DNA of 64,000 nucleotides, taken from Sulfitobacter alexandrii (lineage in GTDB: Bacteria > Pseudomonadota > Alphaproteobacteria > Rhodobacterales > Rhodobacteraceae). This document shows positions 52,438 through 61,977 of this stretch, piece after piece; positions within the stretch are counted from its first letter, which is position 1; every line of letters begins with the position of its first letter. Under the pieces are notes generated by a model that was given only the letters and a program-made list of their open reading frames with translations, searched no databases and was not told where the DNA came from. Location: positions 2,728,001 through 2,792,000 of the forward strand of contig NZ_CP018076.1 of the NCBI RefSeq assembly GCF_001886735.1, written 5' to 3'. The position numbers were made by a program, and so were the translations under genes.

Positions 52438-52476
52438 GCCACCCGCCGCGCGCCCGACACCTTCAGATGATGATGA

Positions 52477-53256
52477 TCAGACGGTCCGTTCGACCATCAG
52501 CTTCTTGATCTTGGCAATGGCCGCCGCCGGGTTCAGACCCTTGGGGCATGTCTTGGCGCAGTTCATGATCGTGTGGCAGCGGTACAGCTTGAAGGGGTCT
52601 TCAAGGTCGTCCAGACGCTCGCCCGTGGCCTCGTCCCGGCTGTCGATGATCCAGCGGTAGGCATGCAGCAGGGCTGCCGGCCCGAGGTAGCGGTCGCCGT
52701 TCCACCAGTAGCTGGGGCAGGACGTCGAACAGCAGGCGCACATGATGCATTCATAGAGGCCGTCCAGCTTCTCGCGGTCGTCGATGGACTGGCGCCATTC
52801 CTTGGCGGGGGCCGGGGTCTCCGTCTCCAGCCACGGCTGGATGCTGGCGTGCTGGGCGTAGAAGTGCGTCAGGTCCGGGATCAGGTCCTTGACCACCGGC
52901 ATGTGCGGCAGCGGATAGATCTTCACCACGCCCTTCACCTCGGCCACGCCGTAGGTACAGGCCAGCGTGTTGATCCCGTCGATGTTCATCGCGCAGGATC
53001 CGCAGATGCCCTCGCGGCAGGACCGGCGGAAGGTCAGGGTCGGGTCGATCTCGTTCTTGATCTTGATCAGCGCGTCCAGGATCATCGGGCCGCAGGTGTC
53101 GAGGTCGACGAAATAGGTGTCCAGCGCCGGGTTCTTGTCGTCGTCGGGGCTCCACCGGTAGATGTGGAACTCCTTGAGGTTGCTGGCCCCTTCGGGCTTG
53201 GGCCATGTCTTGCCGCTGGTCATGCGGGAATTCTTGGGGAGCGTCAGCTGAACCAT
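52477..53256 (-). CDS. sdhB: Succinate dehydrogenase iron-sulfur subunit
   Basis: A 259-residue subunit of complex II carrying three clusters. The [2Fe-2S] ligands are in [12 protein letters not shown], the [4Fe-4S] ligands in [16 protein letters not shown] and the [3Fe-4S] ligands in [40 protein letters not shown] is the usual N-terminus. It transfers electrons from FAD in SdhA to quinone in SdhCD. It is the last sdh gene but is separated from sdhA by two other genes. Confidence 0.97.
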   Translation of the reverse strand: MVQLTLPKNSRMTSGKTWPKPEGASNLKEFHIYRWSPDDDKNPALDTYFVDLDTCGPMILDALIKIKNEIDPTLTFRRSCREGICGSCAMNIDGINTLACTYGVAEVKGVVKIYPLPHMPVVKDLIPDLTHFYAQHASIQPWLETETPAPAKEWRQSIDDREKLDGLYECIMCACCSTSCPSYWWNGDRYLGPAALLHAYRWIIDSRDEATGERLDDLEDPFKLYRCHTIMNCAKTCPKGLNPAAAIAKIKKLMVERTV

Positions 53257-53314
53257 ATCGCATCTCCTGTTCTGGCGTCGCCGCCGGTTTCAATCGGGCC
53301 CCTGCGCGGGGCGT

Positions 53315-54130
53315 TCATGCCTGCCTGTCCTCGCGGACAAACAGCGTGTTCTGTTCGGCCTGCAGGGTGATCCGGTAGCCGCGGCCGGTCAGTTCCCCCA
53401 CAAGGTCGCGGTCCCAGTCGGCCGCGTGGTCGGTTTCGACGAGCATCACGTCGGGCAGCCAGCCCGCGGCGTCCAGCAGCGGCCCCAGCACGAGGGGCTC
53501 CGCCCCCTCGACGTCGATCTTGAGGACCGAAACGGCGTGCCCTTCGGCGTCGCCCACGAAATCGCGCAGCGGGCGCACCGGCACCAGGGTGCCCCCGTGG
53601 CGGGACCGCCGCTTGACCGGCATCAGCGAGGCCTGGCCGAAATTGTTGCCGTGAAAGTTCAACGTCGCCTCGCCGCGCTCCGCCCCCAGCGCACAGCCTT
53701 CGATCCGGACCACGTGGCCCAGCCCGTTCAACTGCACATTGTGGCCCAGCCGCCCGATCATCACCGGGTTCGGCTCGAACGCGATCACCCTGCTGCCTTG
53801 GCCCGCCGCCAGCGCCAGCGGCACGGCAAAGGCCCCGCAATTCGCCCCGATATCGAGGACGAAGGCATTCCGGCCCTCGACCACTTCGGTCAGGGCCATC
53901 AGCGACTTCATCTCGGGGGGCTGGCCATTCAACCAGATCATCCTGTCGGTGTAATTGTCGCGCGGATCGACATACATGCGGACGCCGGCGAACTGCACCT
54001 CCGCGGGCGGCAGGGCCGCCATCAGCTTTTGCCGCAGGGGCCGGTCCGCCGCACGGAATGCCGCGCGCATCGCCTCGACGGTCAGCGATTCCGCGACCGG
54101 CTCGAAGACAGGATGCGGCAGGGCGTTCAT
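53315..54130 (-). CDS. FkbM-family methyltransferase inside the sdh operon
   Basis: A 271-residue SAM-dependent methyltransferase. FVLDIGANCGAFAVPLALAAGQGSRVIAFEPNP near residue 95 contains the SAM loop (DIGANCG) and acidic loop 2 (FEPNP). VSVLKIDVEGAEPLVLGPLL near 205 is the FkbM core signature. FkbM enzymes usually O-methylate sugars or secondary metabolites. The gene is placed between the lipoprotein gene (3 bp gap) and sdhB (58 bp). No link to succinate dehydrogenase is evident. Confidence 0.9.
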   Translation of the reverse strand: MNALPHPVFEPVAESLTVEAMRAAFRAADRPLRQKLMAALPPAEVQFAGVRMYVDPRDNYTDRMIWLNGQPPEMKSLMALTEVVEGRNAFVLDIGANCGAFAVPLALAAGQGSRVIAFEPNPVMIGRLGHNVQLNGLGHVVRIEGCALGAERGEATLNFHGNNFGQASLMPVKRRSRHGGTLVPVRPLRDFVGDAEGHAVSVLKIDVEGAEPLVLGPLLDAAGWLPDVMLVETDHAADWDRDLVGELTGRGYRITLQAEQNTLFVREDRQA

Positions 54131-54133
54131 GGC

Positions 54134-54463
54134 TCAGCTCAGACCGGCTTCGAGCGTGCGGGCCTGCAGGCAGGTCCGCGTCTCGGGCCGCGCGAGGATG
54201 TTGCGCACCACCGAAACCGTGGTCTCGTCCACGCCGACCACCGCGGCGCGGGCGAATTCGCGCACCTCCATCGCATCGGCATAGTCGATGATGCAGTCGG
54301 TGAAGGGCGTGATCAGCTGCTTGGGCACCTGCGGGAAGCGGGTGGCGAGCGTTTCCGTCACCACCCCCTTGGCGCCCGCGCGGGCCGTGCTGTCGACCGC
54401 CTCGGTCACTTCGGTGCAGGCGGCAAGGCCGACCATGCACAGGGCAAGAGCCGCAAGGCGCAT
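54134..54463 (-). CDS. Small lipoprotein inside the sdh operon
   Basis: A 109-residue protein with a lipobox (VGLAAC, Cys16) and a short mature part rich in Thr/Val/Ala with Cys in FTDCIIDYADAMEVREFARAAVVG and RTCLQARTLEAG. No family is recognised. It starts one base after the sdhA stop, so expression with sdhA is nearly certain. Whether it serves complex II is unknown. Confidence 0.8.
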   Translation of the reverse strand: MRLAALALCMVGLAACTEVTEAVDSTARAGAKGVVTETLATRFPQVPKQLITPFTDCIIDYADAMEVREFARAAVVGVDETTVSVVRNILARPETRTCLQARTLEAGLS

Positions 54464-54464
54464 G

Positions 54465-56270
54465 TCAGTACACCCGCGCCTTGGGCGCGATCTTCTTGAG
54501 GTCGATGCCGCCCTCGTTGTGGCTGGTCAGCGGCTTGAGGTGCACGCCCCGGAAACCGAGCGAGGCCTCGTTGCCCTTGAACCAGATCAGGCTGTGCTTG
54601 CGCCAGTTCTCGTCGTCGCGGTCGGGATAATCCTCGTGCGCGTGGGCGCCCCGGCTTTCCTTGCGCGCGGCGGCCGCGGTGATCGTGGCGACCGCGTTGG
54701 GCATCAGGTTGGTCAGCTCGAGCGTTTCCATCAGGTCGGAGTTCCAGACCAGCGACTTGTCCGTCACGTGCAGGTCGTCCAGCTTGCTCGCCACGGTCTT
54801 CATCTTCTCCTCGCCCTCGGCCAGCGTCTTGTCGGTGCGGAAGACGGCGGCGTCCTGCTGCATGGTCTTCTGCATCTCGAGCCGCAGTTCCGCGGTCGGC
54901 ACATGGCCGTTGGCATAGCGCAGCCCGTCGAACCGGCTGAACGCGGCCTCGACCGACCGCTTGTTCGGGGTCGGCACCGGGGCATTCGCGTCCACGACTT
55001 CCTTGGCGCGGATCGCGGCGGCCCGGCCAAAGACCACGAGGTCGATGAGCGAGTTGGAGCCGAGGCGGTTCGCCCCGTGCACGCTGGCGCAGCCCGCCTC
55101 GCCCACGGCCATCAGGCCGGGTGACACGTTGTCGGGGTTGTCCTTGGTCGGTGCCAGCACCTCGCCCCAGTAGTTCGTGGGGATGCCGCCCATGTTGTAG
55201 TGCACGGTCGGCAGCACCGGGATCGGCTCCTTGGTCAGGTCCACCCCGGCGAAGATGCGCGCGGATTCGCTGATGCCCGGCAGGCGCAGGTCCAGGGTTT
55301 CCGGCGGCAGGTGGTTGAGGTGCAGGTGGATGTGATCCTTGTTCTCGCCCACGCCGCGGCCCTCGCGGATTTCCATGGTCATGCAGCGCGACACCACGTC
55401 CCGCGAGGCGAGATCCTTGTAGGTCGGCGCGTAGCGTTCCATGAAGCGCTCGCCTTCGGAGTTGGTGAGATAGCCCCCTTCCCCGCGCGCGCCCTCCGTG
55501 ATGAGGCAGCCTGCGCCATAGATCCCGGTGGGGTGGAACTGCACGAACTCCATATCCTGAAGCGGCAGACCGGCACGGGCCGTCATGCCGCCGCCGTCAC
55601 CGGTGCAGGTGTGGGCGGACGTCGCGCTGAAATAGGCGCGGCCATAGCCGCCCGTCGCCAGCACGACCATCTTGGCCGCGAAGAGGTGCATCGTGCCGTC
55701 GTCAAGCTTCCAGCACAGCACGCCTTGGCAAACGCCGTCGTCGGACATGATGAGGTCGATGGCGAAATATTCGATGTAGAATTCCGCGTTGTTCTTCAGG
55801 CTCTGGCCGTAAAGCGTATGCAGGATCGCGTGTCCCGTCCGGTCGGCGGCGGCACAGGTGCGCTGCACGGGGGGGCCTTCACCGAATTCGGTGGTATGGC
55901 CACCGAAGGGGCGCTGGTAGATCTTGCCTTCCTCGGTCCGGCTGAACGGCACGCCGTAGTGTTCCAGTTCGTAGACCGCCTTGGGCGCCTCGCGGGCGAG
56001 ATATTCCATCGCGTCCGTGTCGCCCAGCCAGTCGGAGCCCTTGACGGTGTCGTACATGTGCCACTGCCAGTTGTCGGGGCCCATGTTGGACAGCGACGCG
56101 GCGATGCCGCCCTGCGCGGCCACGGTGTGCGAGCGGGTCGGGAACACCTTGGAGATACAGGCCGTCCGCAGCCCCTGCTCCGCCATGCCCAGTGTCGCGC
56201 GCAGCCCCGCGCCGCCTGCCCCCACGACCACGACGTCGTATTCGTGGGTTTCGTAATCATATGCAGCCAT
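54465..56270 (-). CDS. sdhA: Succinate dehydrogenase flavoprotein subunit
   Basis: A 601-residue catalytic subunit oxidising succinate to fumarate. [13 protein letters not shown] is the FAD loop, and His48 in [11 protein letters not shown] is the covalent FAD attachment residue. The substrate and catalytic region shows [35 protein letters not shown], the HYNMGGIPT motif near 365 and [16 protein letters not shown]. The ATG at 56270 is chosen because the longer frame runs into the spacer after sdhD. Confidence 0.98.
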   Translation of the reverse strand: MAAYDYETHEYDVVVVGAGGAGLRATLGMAEQGLRTACISKVFPTRSHTVAAQGGIAASLSNMGPDNWQWHMYDTVKGSDWLGDTDAMEYLAREAPKAVYELEHYGVPFSRTEEGKIYQRPFGGHTTEFGEGPPVQRTCAAADRTGHAILHTLYGQSLKNNAEFYIEYFAIDLIMSDDGVCQGVLCWKLDDGTMHLFAAKMVVLATGGYGRAYFSATSAHTCTGDGGGMTARAGLPLQDMEFVQFHPTGIYGAGCLITEGARGEGGYLTNSEGERFMERYAPTYKDLASRDVVSRCMTMEIREGRGVGENKDHIHLHLNHLPPETLDLRLPGISESARIFAGVDLTKEPIPVLPTVHYNMGGIPTNYWGEVLAPTKDNPDNVSPGLMAVGEAGCASVHGANRLGSNSLIDLVVFGRAAAIRAKEVVDANAPVPTPNKRSVEAAFSRFDGLRYANGHVPTAELRLEMQKTMQQDAAVFRTDKTLAEGEEKMKTVASKLDDLHVTDKSLVWNSDLMETLELTNLMPNAVATITAAAARKESRGAHAHEDYPDRDDENWRKHSLIWFKGNEASLGFRGVHLKPLTSHNEGGIDLKKIAPKARVY

Positions 56271-56298
56271 TTTCGGTCTCCCCTCGGGAATGAATGGA

Positions 56299-56670
56299 TC
56301 AGAGCGCCAGGCGCGCGATGGCGAAAACGCCAACCGCCGCCGCGCCGTAGCTGAGGCAGGTCATCAGGATGAGCGCGATCTTCTGTGCGATCCCGTGGAC
56401 GTAATCCTCGATCATAACCTGCACGCCGTCGTTGAAGTGCTTGAAGCCGACCACCAGCGTCAGCGCCGCGATGATGGCGGGTGTCGGGCGGCTGTAGTAG
56501 GCGAGGATTTCCTCGTAGGTGCCGCCCAGCGCCGAGCCGAACGTGAAAACGAACAGCGGGATCAGGATCAGCAGGGCGACGGAACTCACCTTCATCGCCC
56601 AGAAATGCTTGGTGCCGGACTTGGCCGAGCCGAGGCCGACGGCGCGTTTGCGGTCTGTCATGTATGCCAT
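56299..56670 (-). CDS. sdhD: Succinate dehydrogenase membrane anchor subunit
   Basis: A 123-residue protein with three membrane helices. After a hydrophilic N-terminus ([27 protein letters not shown]) come [22 protein letters not shown], a central helix containing the heme-ligand region [30 protein letters not shown] and a C-terminal helix. It anchors SdhAB and contributes to the quinone site. Spacing to sdhC is 10 bp. Confidence 0.94.
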   Translation of the reverse strand: MAYMTDRKRAVGLGSAKSGTKHFWAMKVSSVALLILIPLFVFTFGSALGGTYEEILAYYSRPTPAIIAALTLVVGFKHFNDGVQVMIEDYVHGIAQKIALILMTCLSYGAAAVGVFAIARLAL

Positions 56671-56680
56671 CGGGGTCTCC

Positions 56681-57064
56681 TTAAACGATAATGACGGTCA
56701 GCACCGTCAGCAGGACCGAACCGCCCAGGCAGGCCCAGCCCAGCTTTTCGGCGGTGGGCACGTCCAGCGCATAGCCGTTGTCCCAGATCAGGTGCCGGAT
56801 GCCGGCCAGCGTGTGATACCACAGGCCCAGAACGCTCAGAACCATGATCAGATCGCCGAACCAGCTGGTCACGAAACCGTTCACCGTGTCGAAATACTCA
56901 ACGCTGGTTGCTGCCGCGAGAAACCACCAGACGATCAGCAGCGCCGCCACCAGCATGGCGTTGCCGGTGATGCGGGTCAGGATCGAGGTCATCGAGGTCA
57001 GTTGCGGGCGGTAGATCGTCAGATGCGGTGACAGCGGGCGGTTGCCCCGGTTTACATCGGCCAT
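56681..57064 (-). CDS. sdhC: Succinate dehydrogenase cytochrome b556 subunit
   Basis: A 127-residue protein with three membrane helices. RPLSPHLTIYRPQLTSMTSILTRITGNAM holds the Ser/Arg of the quinone site, and WYHTLAGIRHLIWDNG the heme b His ligand. It is the first gene of sdhCD-A-(lipoprotein)-(FkbM)-B. The start at 57064 (MADVNRG) is selected; the open frame further upstream lies in the regulatory region. Confidence 0.96.
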   Translation of the reverse strand: MADVNRGNRPLSPHLTIYRPQLTSMTSILTRITGNAMLVAALLIVWWFLAAATSVEYFDTVNGFVTSWFGDLIMVLSVLGLWYHTLAGIRHLIWDNGYALDVPTAEKLGWACLGGSVLLTVLTVIIV

Positions 57065-57219
57065 ATGCTGGTCCTTTGATGTGGTTGGCTTTATTCGGTC
57101 GTTGGCTGCCCTAGTGATAGCGCTTTTTACAGGAGTGTCACGAGGGCACGCAGCGCCGGGGCGCGGTTTTATGTCCCGGTCTGCCCGAAAAATCCGAAAT
57201 TTCAAGCAAAATTCATATT

Positions 57220-57249
57220 TGTGATCACACGAATTATTTGCGTGATCAC
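57220..57249. promoter_or_regulatory. Two GTGATCAC palindromes upstream of the sdh operon
   Basis: TGTGATCACA (57220-57229) and GTGATCAC (57242-57249) have centres exactly 21 bp apart, two helical turns. They lie about 155-185 bp upstream of sdhC in the 303-bp gap between sdhC and mdh. The gap also holds the mdh terminator and an AT-rich tract (57180-57240) in which the sdh promoter probably lies. This looks like a tandem operator for one dimeric regulator, possibly a GntR-family protein. Confidence 0.65.
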
Positions 57250-57318
57250 AGCTTGCCGACTCGGGGCTGAAACCCGCGCAGCGCGAACGGCGGCACCGTC
57301 CTGCACAGGGCCAAGCAA

Positions 57319-57346
57319 AAGGGCGCGCCCGGCAAGGCGCGCCCTT
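57319..57346 (-). terminator. Rho-independent terminator of mdh
   Basis: A perfect 11-pair stem (AAGGGCGCGCC with GGCGCGCCCTT) around a six-base loop is followed on the minus strand by TTGCTTGG. It starts 22 bp after the mdh stop. Confidence 0.85.
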
Positions 57347-57367
57347 TCAGTCCGTCTCCGGAAGGGT

Positions 57368-58411
<1,044 letters not shown>

Positions 58412-58451
58412 TCACCCGGAGGGAGGTCAATCGCACCGGCCAGAACGATGA

Positions 58452-58476
58452 AAGGCCACCCCAGGGGGGCGGCCTT
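58452..58476 (-). terminator. Terminator after the PRC-barrel gene
   Basis: AAGGCC-A-CCCC pairs with GGGG-C-GGCCTT (one A-C mismatch) around a three-base loop and is followed on the minus strand by TCATCG. It starts about 40 bp after the gene's stop. Confidence 0.6.
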
Positions 58477-58517
58477 CCGAAAGCACATGACCGACCAGGC
58501 GGTCACGTTTCTGATGC

Positions 58518-59594
58518 TTAGTCTTCGTACTCGGGCAGTGCTTCGAGACGCTCTTCGGTGCTGTCAATGTAGAACCGGTAGTCGGAGCCATCGGCATTCT
58601 TCATCACTTGAATCTTGTCGAATTCAACCAGAACCGGCTTTTCGCCAATCCCGAGGAAGCCACCGACGTTGATCACGGCGCCGGTCAGCTTGCCGTCGTC
58701 GCCAACCATCAGGTTGTCGATTTCGCCGACGGTTTCGTCATTCGCACCGTAGACATAGGACCCGTTGATCTCTTCCGAGGTAAGTTGCTCCACTTCGGCC
58801 ATCTCGGCGTTCTGGTAGCCTTCGACCTCGTAGTTCGGGCGGGTCATCTCGTTGGTCGCGTTGTCGGCCATCTGCTCGGTTTCCTGAGCGGCGTTCTCGG
58901 CGGCCTGTTCGGTTTCCGCGGCAGCGTTTTCAGCGGCCTGCTCGGTCTCTTCGGCAGCGTTTTCGGCCATCTGCTCGGTGTTCTCGGCAGCCTGCTCGGT
59001 CTCGGCAGCGGCGTTCTCTGCCATCTGCTCGGTCTCCTCAGCAGCGTTCTCGGCCATCTGCTCGGTGTTCTCGGCAGCATTTTCAGCGGTCTGCTCGGCG
59101 TTCTCGGCCGTGGCTTCCGCGTTCTGCTCCATCGTGTCGCCGTTCATCGCGTCATCGTTCATGTCGCGATCGAATTCGGGCAAGCTTTCCAGCGCTTCCT
59201 TGGTGGTGGAAACGACGAGGAAACGGTCACCCATGTCGCCGTCTTCGGACAGCACGGAGATGTCATCCATGGAAATCGCGACATCGCGTTCGCCGATGCC
59301 GAGGAAGCCACCGACACCGAGGATCACGGCGCGGACGCTACCGTCCTTGGCCACGATGATGTCGTTGATCTCGCCGATGTCGTCCCATTCGGTTTCCGCA
59401 CCGTCGGCCACGGCCTGGGATGCGTCGACTTCGTTCTCGCTGTTGTAGACGCGCATGCCGATCAGGTCGCTGGCGTAAAAATCACCTTGCTGAAATTCGA
59501 CTGCGTTCATGTCCATGTTCGCGGTATTCGACTGGGCATAGGCACCTGTGGAAAGGGCGACGACAACAGCCGTTGTGCTCAGAAAGCGTTTCAT
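58518..59594 (-). CDS. Exported protein with two PRC-barrel domains and an 11-residue-repeat linker
   Basis: A 358-residue protein. After a signal peptide (residues 1-20, cleavage after AYA), the first PRC-barrel (about 36-140) has GEINDIIVAKDGSVRAVILGVGGFLGIGERDVAI. The second (about 262-355) has VGEIDNLMVGDDGKLTGAVINVGGFLGIGEKPVLV. Between them residues 156-246 are almost pure Ala/Glu/Asn/Thr/Gln/Met, made of 11-residue units like AENAAEETEQM with two shorter inserts. A long helix or coiled coil in the periplasm is predicted. PRC-barrel proteins of this kind are often stress-induced in alphaproteobacteria; the function is unknown. Confidence 0.85.
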   Translation of the reverse strand: MKRFLSTTAVVVALSTGAYAQSNTANMDMNAVEFQQGDFYASDLIGMRVYNSENEVDASQAVADGAETEWDDIGEINDIIVAKDGSVRAVILGVGGFLGIGERDVAISMDDISVLSEDGDMGDRFLVVSTTKEALESLPEFDRDMNDDAMNGDTMEQNAEATAENAEQTAENAAENTEQMAENAAEETEQMAENAAAETEQAAENTEQMAENAAEETEQAAENAAAETEQAAENAAQETEQMADNATNEMTRPNYEVEGYQNAEMAEVEQLTSEEINGSYVYGANDETVGEIDNLMVGDDGKLTGAVINVGGFLGIGEKPVLVEFDKIQVMKNADGSDYRFYIDSTEERLEALPEYED

Positions 59595-59644
59595 TAATAG
59601 TCCTCCTTCGTGTGTCTACGGTGGCTCGCACCGCTTGATGAACG

Positions 59645-59669
59645 AACACGGACCTGCTCAGCTTGTTCC
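59645..59669 (-). promoter_or_regulatory. ECF-type promoter candidate for the PRC-barrel gene
   Basis: On the minus strand GGAAC (59669-59665), 16 bases, TGTT (59648-59645), about 50 bp before the start codon. This is near the GGAAC-N16/17-CGTT pattern of alphaproteobacterial general-stress sigma factors, with one mismatch. Confidence 0.35.
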
Positions 59670-59715
59670 ACGAAAAAGTGATTATCTTCGACCGGTTATA
59701 ATCTATGACACATGC

Positions 59716-60465
59716 ATGCTGGATTTGACCTTCTTTCTGGTCGCCGGACCGGCCGTTTTCTTTGCCGGGGTTTCCAAGGCCGGGTTCGGGTCCGGGGCGG
59801 CATTTGCCGCGGCCAGCATCCTCGCACTGGTGGTGGAGCCGGGCCTCGCGCTCGGGGTGATGTTGCCGCTGCTCATGCTGATCGACGTCAGTTCGCTGCG
59901 CCCCTACTGGCGGAAATGGAGCGCGCCGGACGCCCGGCTGCTGATTCTGGGCGCGCTGCCCGGCATCGCGCTGGGTGCGGCGCTCTACCGGGTCGCGTCA
60001 CCGGACCTGTTCCGCCTGCTGATCGGCGGCGTATCCGTCGCCTTCGTGGTCTGGCAGATCAGCCTTGCAAGGGGGTGGCTGCGGCTGCGCCGGCTGCGGC
60101 TGTCCGACCGCGCCGGCCTCGGCCTTGGGGGAGTCGTGGGGTTCACCACCTTCGTCAGCCATGCGGGAGGCCCGCCCGCGGCGGTGTTCCTGCTGACGCG
60201 CGGCCTGACCAAGACCCAGTTCCAGGCGACCACCGTGCTCGTCTTCTGGGCGCTCAACATCATCAAGTTCGTGCCTTACGCGGTTCTGGGCATGTTCACC
60301 GCGCAGACCTTTACCGCGAACCTCGCGCTTGCGCCCTTTGCGCTGCTGGGCACATGGGCCGGTGTGCGGGCGCATCACCTCGTGTCGGAAAGGGTGTTCT
60401 TCGGCCTGACCTACGTGCTGCTTTCGATCACGGGGGCCAAGCTGATCTGGGATGGCCTGACCTGA
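59716..60465 (+). CDS. TSUP (TauE/SafE) family membrane protein
   Basis: A 249-residue protein with about eight helices and the two TSUP repeats: FFAGVSKAGFGSGAAFAAASILALVVEPGLALGVMLPLLMLIDVSS and GLGGVVGFTTFVSHAGGPPAAVFLLTRGLTKTQFQATTV. The SHAGGPP motif is typical of this subfamily. An out-of-frame ATG at 59712 is ignored. A TATAAT lies only 14 bp before the start, too close for a normal leader unless the mRNA is nearly leaderless. Confidence 0.87.
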   Translation: MLDLTFFLVAGPAVFFAGVSKAGFGSGAAFAAASILALVVEPGLALGVMLPLLMLIDVSSLRPYWRKWSAPDARLLILGALPGIALGAALYRVASPDLFRLLIGGVSVAFVVWQISLARGWLRLRRLRLSDRAGLGLGGVVGFTTFVSHAGGPPAAVFLLTRGLTKTQFQATTVLVFWALNIIKFVPYAVLGMFTAQTFTANLALAPFALLGTWAGVRAHHLVSERVFFGLTYVLLSITGAKLIWDGLT

Positions 60466-60514
60466 GAGGCGGCCATCCGGTTTCCCCCGCGGGAGCCAAG
60501 GGAAAGAAGGTCTC

Positions 60515-60847
60515 TCAGGCGTCCTCGCCCCGGGCGGGCAATGCTTCGACCACCGTTTCGAATGCCTGTCCCGACGCGACGAGACAGGTCAGGCCACCGG
60601 GCACCGTCACGGTGATCGTCCAGCTTCCGGTTTCGCCGGACGCGAAAACCTCGACCACCGCGTTGTTGGCCCCCAATCCGACGGACTGGCGGGTTTCGCC
60701 GTATCCCTCGGCCAGCCGCGCCACCACGATGTCGCGCGGGCCGCAATTCCGCGCGTTTTGCGCCGCCACGTCCGTCGCCGCCGCCAGATAGATGACGGCC
60801 CCTGCGGTCAGGGCCGCCATGTTGAAGAGTTTCATCCTGCGATCCAT
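60515..60847 (-). CDS. Exported small hypothetical protein
   Basis: A 110-residue protein with a signal peptide (MDRRMKLFNMAALTAGAVIYLAAATDVAAQ, cleavage near residue 29) and a short mature domain (NCGPRDIVVARLAEGYGETRQSVGLGANNAVVEVFASGETGSWTITVTVPGGLTCLVASGQAFE). The two Cys could form a disulfide. AAGGAAGG precedes the ATG at 60847. Function unknown. The 268 bp between it and the mcl2 gene show no clear promoter. Confidence 0.72.
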   Translation of the reverse strand: MDRRMKLFNMAALTAGAVIYLAAATDVAAQNARNCGPRDIVVARLAEGYGETRQSVGLGANNAVVEVFASGETGSWTITVTVPGGLTCLVASGQAFETVVEALPARGEDA

Positions 60848-61115
60848 CGTCTGCCTTCCTTCCAGAGGCCGCGCCCGGCGTGATCCGGGTGAGCCGGGTT
60901 TGGGTGCTGAACGCCCGACGCTGCGGCCAAGGCGACGCGCAAAGGATGAAGACAAAGGACTGAAATACTGGTTAATACGCCGTGCGGCCCCGCGCGCGGC
61001 ACTAATCGCTGCACTGCGGCAGGTTTTCCCTTGAACTATTCAAACAAAAATGGGCATCTGCACGCAACAATATGACTGCGCGACCCGACCTGCGCGCCAA
61101 CCCATCGGAGGCCCC

Positions 61116-61973
61116 ATGTCCAAGATCACCCGCCCGCTGCGTTCCGTTCTCTACATTCCCGGATCGAAACCCCGTGCATTGGACAAGGCGCGGGGCCTGC
61201 CCTGCGACGCGATCATCTTCGACCTTGAAGACGCGGTGAGCCCGGACGAGAAATCGGCCGCCCGCGACACCCTTGCCGCGGCGCTCGGCGAAGGGGGCTA
61301 CGGCGCGCGGCTCAAGGTGATCCGCATCAACGCCCTGGACACCGAATGGGGCCGCGCTGATGCGGAGGCCGTCCGAAACATGGACGCGGACGCGATCCTG
61401 CTGCCCAAGGTCGGCAGCCCCGCCCATCTGGAGGCGCTGGCGGAGATCGTGGGCGACATCCCGCTGTGGGCCATGATGGAGACGCCCGGCGCGATGCTGA
61501 ACGCCCCCGCCATCGCGGCGCACCGGTCGCTTCAGGCGATGGTCATGGGCACCAACGATCTGGCCAAGGATCTTCAGACCCGCTTCCGGCAGGACCGTCT
61601 GCCGCTGATGACCGGCCTCGGGCTGTGCGTCCTCGCCGCCAAGGCGCATGAATGCGCCATCATCGACGGGGTCTACAACGCCTTCAAGGACGACGACGGG
61701 CTGCGCGCCGAATGTGCACAGGGCCGCGACATGGGTTTCGACGGCAAGACGCTGATCCATCCCGCGCAGCTCGATGTCGCGAACGAGGCCTTCTCGCCGA
61801 CCGAGGAAGAGGCCGATCTCGCCCGCCGCCAGATCGCGGCCTACGAAGAGGTCATCGCCTCGGGTCAGAGCGTCGCGGTCGTGGACGGCAAGATCGTCGA
61901 GAACCTGCATGTTGCAACTGCCCGCGAAACACTGGCAAAACTGGACGCAATCGCAGCCCTCAGCGCGGAGTAG
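61116..61973 (+). CDS. mcl2: (3S)-malyl-CoA thioesterase, Mcl2 type
   Basis: A 285-residue CitE-superfamily TIM barrel. RSVLYIPGSKPRALDKARGLPCDAIIFDLEDAVSPDEK, then VIRINALDTEWGRAD, MVMGTNDLAKDLQTRFR and AECAQGRDMGFDGKTLIHPAQLDVANEAF agree with Rhodobacter Mcl2, a malyl-CoA thioesterase, rather than with the longer Mcl1 lyase. It hydrolyses malyl-CoA to malate and CoA at the end of the ethylmalonyl-CoA pathway. As I recall, the same gene order to mch occurs in R. sphaeroides. The stop is 4 bp before the NnrU gene. Confidence 0.88.
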   Translation: MSKITRPLRSVLYIPGSKPRALDKARGLPCDAIIFDLEDAVSPDEKSAARDTLAAALGEGGYGARLKVIRINALDTEWGRADAEAVRNMDADAILLPKVGSPAHLEALAEIVGDIPLWAMMETPGAMLNAPAIAAHRSLQAMVMGTNDLAKDLQTRFRQDRLPLMTGLGLCVLAAKAHECAIIDGVYNAFKDDDGLRAECAQGRDMGFDGKTLIHPAQLDVANEAFSPTEEEADLARRQIAAYEEVIASGQSVAVVDGKIVENLHVATARETLAKLDAIAALSAE

Positions 61974-61977
61974 CGCC

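Noticed and set aside
58857..59129. 33-bp repeats considered as CRISPR or minisatellite
   Set aside because: Units are contiguous and in frame within a gene, coding for 11-residue repeats; no spacers are present.
59680..59703. GATTAT-N12-ATAATC inverted repeat and TATAAT before the second TSUP gene
   Set aside because: Arms of six AT-rich bases are expected by chance; no -35 fits the TATAAT, which is only 14 bp from the ATG.
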